From positions 1 through 53,616 of the IMG/VR virus record IMGVR_UViG_3300042881_003221: 53,616 nucleotides of DNA; one strand, given 5' to 3'. Within the stretch, counting starts at the first letter, position 1; each line of letters starts with the position of its first letter. The position numbers and the translations under genes were made by a program. The notes beneath the pieces are model-generated. The model saw nothing but the letters and a program-made list of their open reading frames with translations, searched no databases and had not been told where the DNA came from. Positions 6,964 to 14,075 of the stretch are shown here, in pieces. This stretch comes from a virus.

Positions 6964-7257
6964 ATGCCCCGCGCCCTCTGGATCACCCCCGCACTCGCAG
7001 CCTTCGTCCAAGCCAACGAAGGCACGTCATGGGAACGCATCTACAACAAATGGTGCACCGAACATCCAGACCAGCCGGCGCCGGGGAACCATGAGCAGAT
7101 GCGGCGGCATTTTCGGAAGGGGGAGAAGAAGTATCTGCAAAAGCCCCTCGCTGTGAAGCGACCGACTGCCCCGCGTGTGTGCCTGTGTTGTCGGGCGATG
7201 TTCCCGTCCGAGGGAATTGGAAACCGGATGTGTGAGACGTGTAAGGACAAAGCCTAA
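6964..7257 (+). CDS. Small zinc-finger protein
   Basis: 97 residues from ATG 6964. The C-terminus has two CxxC knuckles (CLCCRAMFPSEGIGNRMCETC), a four-Cys zinc ribbon. The N-terminal half (WITPALAAFVQANEGTSWER and on) is helical. A nucleic-acid-binding role is likely but inferred. TAATG overlap with the nuclease gene that follows suggests joint function. Confidence 0.7.
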   Translation: MPRALWITPALAAFVQANEGTSWERIYNKWCTEHPDQPAPGNHEQMRRHFRKGEKKYLQKPLAVKRPTAPRVCLCCRAMFPSEGIGNRMCETCKDKA

Positions 7258-7781
7258 TGCCTAGACCCATCAACCGCGAGCATATCCTGCAAGTGGCGCT
7301 CGTCCGCTTCGTCCGCGAGGCCGTCGCCGCGCCCCATCAATTCCTGGCGTTCGATCGGTCCAAAGCTTCCGGCGCGTTTTCGCACATGCGGGAAAAGGCG
7401 CGGGGCGTGCGGGCCGGGACGCCGGATACACTGCTGATCGTCGAAGGCAAACCTGTGATCTGGTGCGAGTTGAAGGCGCCCGGCAACAAGCCGACGCCGG
7501 AACAAATCGCCATGGGGGACAGTCTCATGGCGCTCGGGTGTTGGTGGTCGTGGGTGACGTCGGTGGACGCATATTTCGAGTGGATCAGGTCCATTGGGGT
7601 GGAAATGCGCGCGAATGCCGAGTTTCTGGCGATGCACGCGGACGCTGGCGTTCGGACGAAAATTGAAAAGGCCGAGGCTGCCATAGGGAAGGCGCCACGG
7701 TCCTACAAGCCCCGCGAGGCCAAACCTTCGGCCGCGCGGTTACGGAAGGTCAACGCCGTGCGAGCAAAGGTCATGTTCTAA
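7257..7781 (+). CDS. VRR-NUC domain nuclease
   Basis: 174 residues. The core GVRAGTPDTLLIVEGK (P56-D57) followed by VIWCELKAPGNKPTPEQ (E71-x-K73, Q83) is the G-x-PD...E-x-K...Q active site of the VRR-NUC family of the PD-(D/E)XK superfamily. These are Holliday-junction-resolving or structure-specific nucleases in phage replication modules. The basic C-terminal tail may help bind DNA. It is coupled to neighbours by TAATG on one side and a 1-bp overlap on the other. Confidence 0.9.
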   Translation: MPRPINREHILQVALVRFVREAVAAPHQFLAFDRSKASGAFSHMREKARGVRAGTPDTLLIVEGKPVIWCELKAPGNKPTPEQIAMGDSLMALGCWWSWVTSVDAYFEWIRSIGVEMRANAEFLAMHADAGVRTKIEKAEAAIGKAPRSYKPREAKPSAARLRKVNAVRAKVMF

Positions 7782-8155
7782 TGGATCGCATCTTTTCATC
7801 GCGGCCGGTCAACAAAGCCGCAGCTCTGGTCACCGGCAAAGGCGTTCACTACACGGCGCCGGAGAAATGCTATGGCGGGACGGTCTGGCAGGACACGCCC
7901 ATCAAGACCGAGCCGCTGCACAAAAGCGTATGGGACGCGAACGCCAATCTGACAGGCCGGCAAATCTGCCGTCTTCGGGTTATCGGATACAAAGGCAGCG
8001 GGAAGAAAAGCGCCAAGTGGGTGGTCCGTTGCGTGTGCGGTCACTATGGCATCCAGACCGGCGCATACCTCCGGACACCCACCGCGCAGGTGCGGGCCAT
8101 GTGCCCGGCGTGTGACCACCTAGAGTATCTGCGCGGCACGCAGAGGCCAGGATGA
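7781..8155 (+). CDS. Zinc-ribbon protein
   Basis: 124 residues. The C-terminal half has GRQICRLRVIGYKG, KWVVRCVCGHYGIQ and MCPACDHLEYLRG, a four-Cys zinc ribbon followed by the H-L-E-x-L-R ending that I know from small phage DNA-metabolism proteins. A nucleic-acid-binding role is inferred. It lies between the VRR-NUC gene and a hypothetical gene, with an ATGA overlap downstream. Confidence 0.75.
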   Translation: MDRIFSSRPVNKAAALVTGKGVHYTAPEKCYGGTVWQDTPIKTEPLHKSVWDANANLTGRQICRLRVIGYKGSGKKSAKWVVRCVCGHYGIQTGAYLRTPTAQVRAMCPACDHLEYLRGTQRPG

Positions 8156-8445
8156 ACCCCATCAACCTCGGCCCGAAGATCGACGGTGCGCGGCACGGCG
8201 TGTGCGACCTGGGGCCGATCGTCATGGACCAAGCCGTGCGCGATCCGAGCGGTTGCATCTGGGCACGGCTGCGGATCGCGAGCGCGGATTGGGTGCTGAT
8301 GTATGCGTCGGATGATGATCTCGTCACCATGGCGTGGCACGGGTTCATCACACTCGACGGGGTGGACTGGCGGGTCGCAATCGATCCGGGGACGTGGGTG
8401 CTGACGTTCCATGAGTGCAAGCAGCCGTATTACCCTCCCACATAA
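8152..8445 (+). CDS. Hypothetical protein
   Basis: 97 residues, probably a small mixed alpha/beta or beta-rich fold judging from alternating hydrophobics (WVLMYASDDDLVTMAWHGFI, VDWRVAIDPGTWVLTFHE). No domain recognised. Start fixed by the ATGA overlap with the zinc-ribbon gene. It ends the translationally coupled run from 5205. Confidence 0.65.
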   Translation: MNPINLGPKIDGARHGVCDLGPIVMDQAVRDPSGCIWARLRIASADWVLMYASDDDLVTMAWHGFITLDGVDWRVAIDPGTWVLTFHECKQPYYPPT

Positions 8446-8452
8446 CCATCCA

Positions 8453-8481
8453 TTGCCCAGCGCCACTACGCGACGTAATAT
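8453..8481 (+). promoter_or_regulatory. Candidate promoter before the RHH gene
   Basis: TTGCCC (8453-8458), 17-bp spacer, TAATAT (8476-8481), each matching four of six consensus bases, within the only AT-rich patch of the local intergenic gap. It would transcribe the ribbon-helix-helix regulator and the replication genes. The overlapping string gtaatatatacc could also be a regulator site. Confidence 0.4.
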
Positions 8482-8504
8482 ATACCGGATAAATGGGGGC
8501 TGGC

Positions 8505-8711
8505 ATGGAACGTTTCGAGATGAGACTACCAAGGGAGGCGGTGGGGCAAATCGACGCGCTCGCCACTGAGCAAGGGCTTTCCCGCGCGGCCGTCGTGCGC
8601 CGCGCGATCGGCGTCCTGGCCACGGCGGAGGGGCGCGCGGTCGGGTCCTATGTCGGGATCACCCGAAACCGGGAGGCGTTGGACGTGGTTTTGATGGGGG
8701 CGCGGCAATGA
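8505..8711 (+). CDS. Ribbon-helix-helix (CopG/Arc-type) DNA-binding protein
   Basis: 68 residues from ATG 8505. The beta strand ERFEMRLPREAVGQIDALA followed by EQGLSRAAVVRRAIGVL is the classic RHH pattern (short strand, helix, turn, helix). RHH proteins dimerise and insert the strand in the major groove, and this one may autoregulate the AT-rich promoter just upstream. ATG 8493 is an alternative, but the GGGGG stretch favours 8505. The next gene overlaps by 4 bp. Confidence 0.75.
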   Translation: MERFEMRLPREAVGQIDALATEQGLSRAAVVRRAIGVLATAEGRAVGSYVGITRNREALDVVLMGARQ

Positions 8712-9025
8712 GCGACAAACCTATGCCGGTGGAACTTGTCACATGGAAGTCCGTCCGAAAGGGCGGGTTGCGTGGCTTCGCTGACGTGCGCGTTGGCGCG
8801 CTTCGTATCAACGGCGTGATGATATACCGCAAGAACGACGGCGGTGTTTGGGCGGCACTTCCTTCGAAGCCGTCCATCAATTCCGATGGTTCCGTGTTCC
8901 GTGGCACAGACGGCAAGCCCAAATACACGCCGATCTTGGAATGGACAAACCGGGACACATCCGATCGGTTCTCGGCCGCAGTGATCGCCGCTATCGAGCA
9001 GGACCACCCCGGCGACACGGAATGA
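8708..9025 (+). CDS. Conserved phage protein beside primase
   Basis: 105 residues. The pattern RGFADVRVGALRINGVMIYR, then WAALPSKP and IEWTN/ILEWTN with a C-terminal helix (RFSAAVIAAIEQD), resembles small phage proteins encoded before primases and is reminiscent of the SpoVG beta fold. The function is unknown; a replication-accessory role is inferred from place. ATGA junctions on both sides. Confidence 0.65.
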   Translation: MSDKPMPVELVTWKSVRKGGLRGFADVRVGALRINGVMIYRKNDGGVWAALPSKPSINSDGSVFRGTDGKPKYTPILEWTNRDTSDRFSAAVIAAIEQDHPGDTE

Positions 9026-9843
9026 CCGTGATGGCCATCCCGGAGGAAATCGAGCGGGTGGCGTTGCTCGGGTGGCATGTTTATCCGGCTTCACAATATT
9101 CACGCGCCGCGTGCTTTGCCGGCGCGTCGGCTAATGCGTCCTGCGATCTGGACACCATCGCCCGATGGGGTTCAGAGTATCCGGGATGCAACTGGCGGGT
9201 TGTGTTCGGCCCATCCGGTCTATGGGGCATCGACTGCGACGTTCCGCCCTTGCATGAGGATGGAGTGTCAGCCTTCAAGGCTATCGTTGCCCAAAACTCC
9301 CCACTCCCCCCGCGCCCGGTCATGCAATCTGGCTCGGGTGGCATCGGCATTTTCTTCCGACACAATGGAGAGCCGATCCGTGGACAATCCGGCTACCCCG
9401 CACCCGGCATAGACCCGAGGCGAGGCCGACTGTCCCAAACAATCCCGCCATCCCGCCATGTGGATACGAAAGGCGCCTATCGGTGGCTTGTGCCTCCATG
9501 GGAGGTATCTCCGCCCGATGCGCCCCGATGGTTGTTGGACCTGATGGCGCCGGCGCCGATGCCATCCACGCGCTCGGCGCCGGTTATCACGGGCGACGGA
9601 CCAAAGTTGGCCTATGCGTGCGCGGCCCTCAAATCAGCTCTTGCCAGGATCGCCACCGCACCAGCCGGCCAGGCCAACGACACGCTCAATCAAGAGGCGT
9701 ATGGAATGGCCCGGTTCATCAACGAAGGCACGCTATCCGACGGAGACGTGCGAGATGCGCTCATGGTTGCCGCACGACACAGGGCTATCCCGATGCGCGA
9801 GGCTATGGCTACGATCAACAGCGGCATCAAAGCGAGGACATAG
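9022..9843 (+). CDS. Bifunctional primase/polymerase (PrimPol, N-terminal type)
   Basis: 273 residues. LGWHVYPASQ, NWRVVFGPSGLWGIDCDVPP (the D-x-D metal site) and MQSGSGGIGIFFRHNG with PPSRH follow the archaeo-eukaryotic primase fold of phage PrimPol proteins. The C-terminal part (QANDTLNQEAYGMARFINEG) is a helical primase C-terminal-type segment. It would make RNA or DNA primers at the origin with the helicase encoded 1 bp downstream. ATG 9022 is set by the ATGA overlap. Confidence 0.85.
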   Translation: MTVMAIPEEIERVALLGWHVYPASQYSRAACFAGASANASCDLDTIARWGSEYPGCNWRVVFGPSGLWGIDCDVPPLHEDGVSAFKAIVAQNSPLPPRPVMQSGSGGIGIFFRHNGEPIRGQSGYPAPGIDPRRGRLSQTIPPSRHVDTKGAYRWLVPPWEVSPPDAPRWLLDLMAPAPMPSTRSAPVITGDGPKLAYACAALKSALARIATAPAGQANDTLNQEAYGMARFINEGTLSDGDVRDALMVAARHRAIPMREAMATINSGIKART

Positions 9844-11439
9844 ATGGCACTCCCGTTTGATCCCGAGAAGGTTGTGCAGGATGCGATCAAGCGCGCCTCC
9901 CGCCCTCCGATCATTGAAGACCAGTCGCGCCCAACCATAGAGGTTGTCGCAGGGCAGCGGCATGTTGCGGCCGATCAGGCGATTGACGCTATGGTGCAAA
10001 ACGGCACCGCATTTTATCAAAGGTCGTCATCGCTGGTTCGGGTGACATCCACGAAGGCGAAAACGGCCGATGGTGCAATTATCGAAACACCGGCCATAAC
10101 GCCAGTCACAGCCCCTATCCTCGGCCGAGCCATGGGACAGGCAGCCGAATGGGAACGGATGACAACCAAAAACGGCCTCATTCGCATAGACCCGCCGAAA
10201 GAGGTAGTGGAACAGGTCGCCGCCATGTCTGGCGAATGGCCATTCCCCCCGATTGCTGGCGTTATCGGCACGCCCACTATGCGCCCTGATGGCACGATCC
10301 TAGACCGCGTGGGGTATGACATCGCAACCGGCCTTGTGTTGGTTGGCCCTCCGCGTATGCCGCGTATCCCCGATCGTCCCGCCAGGCAGGACGCCGACCG
10401 CGCCTTAGAGGTCCTGCAATCCCTTCTGGCCGAGTTCCCGTTCGTGGATGACGCATCGCGCGCGGTGGCGCTGTCCATGATCCTAACCGTCGTGTTGCGC
10501 GGTGCACTCCTGCCGGCCGTGCCGATGCACGCCGCCACAGCGCCACAACCTGGCACCGGCAAAAGCTACCTCGCGGATATCGCATCGGTGATCGGGACGG
10601 GAGAACGCTGCGCGGTGATCGCCATGTCGCCAGACGTGAACGAGACGGAAAAGCGACTGATCGCCGCCGCGCTGTCCGGGCAACAAATCATAGCCATCGA
10701 CAACGTATCGGAAATCATGGCCGGCGATTTCCTAAACCAAGTGACAGAGCGACCGTTGCTCAAAATCCGCCCCTTGGGCACCTCGACGGATATCCGCATC
10801 CCCAACACGTTTACCCTGTTCGCGAACGGCAACAACCTTTCGGCCCCGGCCGATATGGTCCGCCGGACGTTGCTCTGCCAACTCGACGCGAACGTCGAAA
10901 ACCCGGAGGCTCGGCAGTTTGCCGGCAACCCGGTGGCGGACGTGATGGCGAACCGTGGGCACTACGTCGCCGCCGCACTGACGATCGGACGGGCCTATGT
11001 GTGCGCTGGCTATCCCGATCAACTTCCGCCCCTCGCCTCGTTCGAGCGGTGGTCCAACCTCGTCCGTTCGGCACTGGCTTGGCTTGGCGCTGGCGATCCC
11101 TGCAAGTCTATGGACATGGCCCGAGCCGAAGACCCGATACGAGCGGCCCGAGCGGCAGTGTTTGCGGGGTGGGCAAAAGAGCTTGGATTGAACCCCGGCG
11201 GGCTGACCGTCCCACAAATGATACAGGAGGCGGACGCGTTCGACGGGACAGGGTTTCAGTGTCCAACCTTCAGGGAGGCGGTTCTTGGCGTTGCGGCGGA
11301 GCGTTCGGGCACCGCTATATCCCCCAAACGGTTCGGCAAGTGGCTTGCCTCCAACAATAACAACGTCATAGGTGGGTTTAAGCTGACCGCAAACCGATCG
11401 GACCCGTCGCGTGTGCGCTGGATGTTGACCAAGCAATGA
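9844..11439 (+). CDS. Replicative AAA+/SF3-like DNA helicase
   Basis: 531 residues. Walker A is APQPGTGKSYLADI at about 233-246, Walker B is QQIIAIDNVSE at about 280-290, and a sensor-like segment FTLFANGNNL follows. An N-terminal domain of about 200 residues precedes the ATPase. It is placed directly after the primase gene as in phage and plasmid primase-helicase modules, so it is the likely replicative helicase. The gene ends just before a repeat-rich noncoding stretch. Confidence 0.85.
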   Translation: MALPFDPEKVVQDAIKRASRPPIIEDQSRPTIEVVAGQRHVAADQAIDAMVQNGTAFYQRSSSLVRVTSTKAKTADGAIIETPAITPVTAPILGRAMGQAAEWERMTTKNGLIRIDPPKEVVEQVAAMSGEWPFPPIAGVIGTPTMRPDGTILDRVGYDIATGLVLVGPPRMPRIPDRPARQDADRALEVLQSLLAEFPFVDDASRAVALSMILTVVLRGALLPAVPMHAATAPQPGTGKSYLADIASVIGTGERCAVIAMSPDVNETEKRLIAAALSGQQIIAIDNVSEIMAGDFLNQVTERPLLKIRPLGTSTDIRIPNTFTLFANGNNLSAPADMVRRTLLCQLDANVENPEARQFAGNPVADVMANRGHYVAAALTIGRAYVCAGYPDQLPPLASFERWSNLVRSALAWLGAGDPCKSMDMARAEDPIRAARAAVFAGWAKELGLNPGGLTVPQMIQEADAFDGTGFQCPTFREAVLGVAAERSGTAISPKRFGKWLASNNNNVIGGFKLTANRSDPSRVRWMLTKQ

Positions 11440-11598
11440 GGCACGGGGATGCGGGTAATGCGCCTTCTGCGGGTTCTGTCTAACTCCCCCATGACGAAAA
11501 AACAGAGAACAATATAGGAACAGCCGTGAAATACACATGGGAACCTAGTCCAGCACTCCCGCAGAAGGCGCAGAACCCGCATTCTGAACCGGGCCAAC
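11440..11598. repeat. Inverted-repeat/iteron region after the helicase gene, candidate origin
   Basis: GCGCCTTCTGCGGG (11460-11473) is repeated perfectly in inverted form at 11558-11571, 84 bp apart. GCGGGTTCTG (11469-11478) is likewise inverted at 11571-11580. The stretch between contains an AT-rich core (gaaaaaacagagaacaatat). Short repeats flanking an AT-rich core beside primase and helicase genes are typical of phage replication origins, but the element could also be a regulatory hairpin. No real gene is seen here. Confidence 0.45.
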
Positions 11599-11626
11599 AA
11601 AAAACCGTCCCAATTGTGGGACGGTT
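11599..11626 (-). terminator. Rho-independent terminator for the leftward gene 11659-11874
   Basis: Perfect 10-bp stem AACCGTCCCA (11603-11612) and TGGGACGGTT (11617-11626) with a 4-nt loop. Reading leftward it is followed by a T-run (A-run 11599-11604 on the plus strand). It lies 33 bp past the stop of the minus-strand gene. Confidence 0.85.
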
Positions 11627-11658
11627 CATGAAGGCACTGTGTCAGCGGTCGGTGGGAT

Positions 11659-11874
11659 CTAAGCCGTTCGCCATAAGCGGGTTTCATCTCCCACCGTTCT
11701 CGTCGTGTAATTCCATCCCGACGCCCGATGCTTGGCTTTGTAACCGGCTGCCATCGAGAGCAGGTAATCCCTGCGCTCCTTTTCAATGGCGAGACTGTCG
11801 CCAACCGAAAGTTCGGAGAAAGGGAACCCACGGAGTCTTGGCGCTGGGATCGGAATATCCCGAGAAATCTTCAT
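11659..11874 (-). CDS. Conserved small phage protein on the opposite strand
   Basis: 71 residues: DIPIPAPRLRGFPFSELSVG then SLAIEKERRDYLLSMAAGYK and a C-terminus TTRTVGDETRLWRTA. This matches the layout of a small phage protein family (IPIPAPR...YPF..L.VGDSF...TR....VWR) that I recognise by pattern but whose role is unknown. GAGGA 7 bp upstream of ATG and a dedicated terminator support expression. It is the only minus-strand gene inside the rightward half. Confidence 0.8.
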   Translation of the reverse strand: MKISRDIPIPAPRLRGFPFSELSVGDSLAIEKERRDYLLSMAAGYKAKHRASGWNYTTRTVGDETRLWRTA

Positions 11875-11970
11875 CGTTCTATCCTCATGGTTGTTGGGTT
11901 AGGCAAGTCCTCCTTATTTAGTTGGTTATTCCGGTCATTCAATACCAGAGATAAGGAATTAACCGAAGTG
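11875..11970. promoter_or_regulatory. Divergent intergenic region
   Basis: A 96-bp AT-rich gap between divergent genes. Leftward there is a TTGAAT-N16-TAAATA candidate promoter, GGAGG at 11909-11913 and a possible TTG-started 11-codon leader (11906-11871) whose stop overlaps the start of the gene at 11874. Rightward AAGGAA precedes ATG 11971. The promoter call is tentative. Confidence 0.3.
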
Positions 11971-12243
11971 ATGAAACCCACCGCCTACGCCACCCCCCGA
12001 ACCATTCGACCCTACTCCCTAGGCCAGAACCCCGAATGGGATGCTGTGTCCCGAATGCTCGCAGCGGGTTTGGTGACCGTGTGCCCCGATCCGATGGCGG
12101 TGGGGTTGGTGCGGGTGGAGATGGTGGACACAGCGGGCGATATTCGGCCCCAGACGGCGCGCGTGTCCCATCCCGCTAGCCCACTAGAGGCCCGACCACA
12201 AACGACCGTCCTGACGCATTCTAGGAAGGAACCCCGCCGATGA
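11971..12243 (+). CDS. Hypothetical protein
   Basis: 90 residues from ATG 11971. The motif YSLGQNPEWDAVSRMLAAGL followed by VTVCPDPMAVGLVRVEMVD suggests a compact alpha/beta N-terminus with a disordered, Ser/Thr/Arg-rich tail. No family recognised. It begins a run of four coupled genes (ATGA overlap downstream) that ends before the late promoter. Confidence 0.6.
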   Translation: MKPTAYATPRTIRPYSLGQNPEWDAVSRMLAAGLVTVCPDPMAVGLVRVEMVDTAGDIRPQTARVSHPASPLEARPQTTVLTHSRKEPRR

Positions 12244-12443
12244 CCCGGAAATCCCGCCTATGGACGGCGTGGCTAATCGGGGAAGACGGGAACGCCCCAC
12301 GCAACCCGGCCGGATACCGACTGGCGCGGAAATTCTGGGGACGGCAGGTCGCGCGGATGCACTGGCCCGGCGCGTGGCGATTGTCCAAGCGAGTTATCCG
12401 ACCCCGCATCCGCTATCTGCGACACAAGGAACCCCTCCCATGA
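12240..12443 (+). CDS. Small basic hypothetical protein
   Basis: 67 residues, strongly basic (many Arg, several Trp: MTRKSRLWTAWLIGEDGNAP, RLARKFWGRQVARMHWPGAW). Start and stop are both set by ATGA overlaps. It may bind nucleic acid, but nothing specific is recognisable. Confidence 0.6.
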   Translation: MTRKSRLWTAWLIGEDGNAPRNPAGYRLARKFWGRQVARMHWPGAWRLSKRVIRPRIRYLRHKEPLP

Positions 12444-12970
12444 CCGACTACGGCGCCCTATCCACCCGAGACATCAAGGGCCGCGTCACCCTCCCCGCCC
12501 GGCTGATGCTCGAAGACCGGCCCGATCCAGAAGCGCCCAACCGCACCGTTCGTGGTGCGCGATACGTCGACCATCTGGCCAGGACCCTCGGCGCCGATCG
12601 CAAGCGGTGGTCCGATACCGACCGTCTCCGCTATTGGGCGGCCGAGCTATACCGGGACGATTGGGCAATCGGGGAGGATGGCGCGTCCCCGAACACCGGC
12701 GAGACGCTGCCATCCCTTCGCACTGGCGGGCCGGGGAGCTATGGGCCGCCTGATGGTAGGGTTGACGCCTTGGCCCGCCTGAGAGGCGCTAGGAGGGCGC
12801 TGGATGCGGTGCCTATCGGGTCACGCGTCGCTGTGTTCAACGTGGTCATCAAGAATTGGAAGCTCCAATCCGTCCCCGGATATAGCGGCCGCTCGCACGC
12901 TGCGTTGCGGTCGTCGCTCATGGCGGGGTTGGATGCGCTGGCGGTGCATTATGAGGGGATGGGACGGTGA
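12440..12970 (+). CDS. Hypothetical protein, possible late regulator
   Basis: 176 residues from ATG 12440 (ATGA). The N-terminal half is hydrophilic and helical (ARYVDHLARTLGADRKRW). The C-terminal half (GSRVAVFNVVIKNWKLQSVP, HAALRSSLMAGLDALAVHY) is globular. Its place between replication and packaging genes is where many phages keep late regulators or Holliday resolvases, but I see no catalytic motif and assign no function. Confidence 0.6.
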   Translation: MTDYGALSTRDIKGRVTLPARLMLEDRPDPEAPNRTVRGARYVDHLARTLGADRKRWSDTDRLRYWAAELYRDDWAIGEDGASPNTGETLPSLRTGGPGSYGPPDGRVDALARLRGARRALDAVPIGSRVAVFNVVIKNWKLQSVPGYSGRSHAALRSSLMAGLDALAVHYEGMGR

Positions 12971-13230
12971 AGACGCCAGAACTAACTGCCAAGGAGGGAG
13001 AGGGAAATATCCAACTCCCCAACGACTGGAACCAATCCGACGTAAGAGCGCGCCGCGCCTTGCTCGCAGATTGGGTGTGGCATCTAGCCTATGTCTGGGG
13101 TGAGACTATTCTCGAACAACAATCCGGTGAATTTGCTGTTCCAGACGTTGGGCCAGATATCGAATATGCGAAGTCCCTTTGGCTAAAGGAATTCGGCGAG
13201 TTCCCAACGCTATATACAGAAGACGAATAG
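12967..13230 (+). CDS. Hypothetical protein
   Basis: 87 residues starting at GTG 12967, overlapping the previous stop (GTGA). It is helical with Trp-rich hydrophobic patches (RARRALLADWVWHLAYVWGE). No domain recognised. It is the last gene before the candidate late promoter. Confidence 0.6.
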   Translation: MKTPELTAKEGEGNIQLPNDWNQSDVRARRALLADWVWHLAYVWGETILEQQSGEFAVPDVGPDIEYAKSLWLKEFGEFPTLYTEDE

Positions 13231-13237
13231 AAACCCC

Positions 13238-13267
13238 TTGACACCCCGGAAACAAAACCGCTATCAA
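13238..13267 (+). promoter_or_regulatory. Candidate late promoter
   Basis: A perfect -35 box TTGACA (13238-13243), 18-bp spacer and TATCAA (13262-13267) lie directly after the stop of the preceding gene and 20 bp before the HNH start. It would open the packaging and structural block. The -10 box matches four of six positions, so activation by another protein is possible. Confidence 0.5.
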
Positions 13268-13286
13268 ATCCATAAGATGGGGTTTC

Positions 13287-13637
13287 GTGACGGTGGGGGT
13301 TAGACCAACGCTCAAATCCCTACCTCCCCGCATTGGATCAATCAGCACTGCCATCGCTCGCACGCTGCCGAAAGTGGCGGATGCGGAACTTCTCACGCCT
13401 GAACATCGGGCTTGGCGCAAAGCTGTGATGGACCGATCGGGTTGGCGATGCGAGGCGGTCGAGGGCGGCTACCGATGCACCAATCGTCATCCAATGCGGA
13501 TGTTCGCCGACCACGTCACGGAACGGAAAGACGGTGGCGCAGCATTGGACCCGGCGAACGGGCAATGCCTTTGTGGCAGGCATCACGCATTGAAGACGCA
13601 ACGGGCTAGAGCAGAGAGGTTCGCCCGTAAGACATAG
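13287..13637 (+). CDS. HNH endonuclease
   Basis: 116 residues. A treble-clef HNH fold is visible: WRCEAVEGGYRC (first Cys pair), MFADHVTERKDGGAALDPAN (the H...D-G-G...N core) and QCLCGRHHALKT (second Cys/His knuckle). Phages with HNH genes next to terminase use them in cos cleavage, as in HK97, and here the small terminase gene follows. Start is GTG 13287 with GGGG upstream; GTG 13293 is possible. Confidence 0.9.
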   Translation: MTVGVRPTLKSLPPRIGSISTAIARTLPKVADAELLTPEHRAWRKAVMDRSGWRCEAVEGGYRCTNRHPMRMFADHVTERKDGGAALDPANGQCLCGRHHALKTQRARAERFARKT

Positions 13638-13787
13638 CGACCCGGACGGGCGTTGGAAGCGCCGGCCCGGGGGGGCACCCTCAGATACCCGGCAGCGCAA
13701 GGGGCTTTTACCACCCGGGTCTCATTCAGGGATTCCACAGCCCCACCAACTTGATTTGCCCTTACGAAACCAAGAGGAACCAAAAAC
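13638..13787. other. Noncoding packaging region, candidate cos site
   Basis: 150 bp without a convincing gene between the HNH and small terminase genes. It has C/G-rich blocks (ccggcccgggggggcaccc near 13663-13681, ccacccggg near 13711) and an RBS GAGGA before GTG 13788. In HNH-containing HK97-like phages cos lies just here. Ends of the window are not at this site, so the cut position is unproven. Confidence 0.35.
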
Positions 13788-14075
13788 GTGAACGGACATG
13801 GCGGCTCCCGTCCTGGATCGGGCCGCCCCAAAGGTGTGAAGCCAGACGCGCCGGCCGAGTGGCTTTCGACGGATGGCCTTTCCCCGCTCGAAACGCTGCT
13901 GACTATTATGCGGAACCCGGAAGCCCCGCTTAAACTGCGGTTTCTGGCTGCAAAGGAAGCGGCTCCGTATATGCATCCGAAGTTGTCGCCGAAATCGGCA
14001 GATGTGGATGACCAATCGCAGATCACGCCAGAGGAAGCCGCATGGAGTGCGGACCTGGGGATGCGCCCTAACTGA
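13788..14075 (+). CDS. Terminase small subunit
   Basis: 95 residues. It starts NGHGGSRPGSGRPKGVKP, the Gly/Arg/Pro-rich N-terminus common to phage small terminases. The remainder (LSPLETLLTIMRNPEAPLKL, LRFLAAKEAAPYMHPKL) is the helical oligomerisation part. It recognises the packaging site and feeds DNA to the large subunit, whose gene overlaps by 1 bp. It is shorter than many TerS proteins. Confidence 0.85.
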   Translation: MNGHGGSRPGSGRPKGVKPDAPAEWLSTDGLSPLETLLTIMRNPEAPLKLRFLAAKEAAPYMHPKLSPKSADVDDQSQITPEEAAWSADLGMRPN

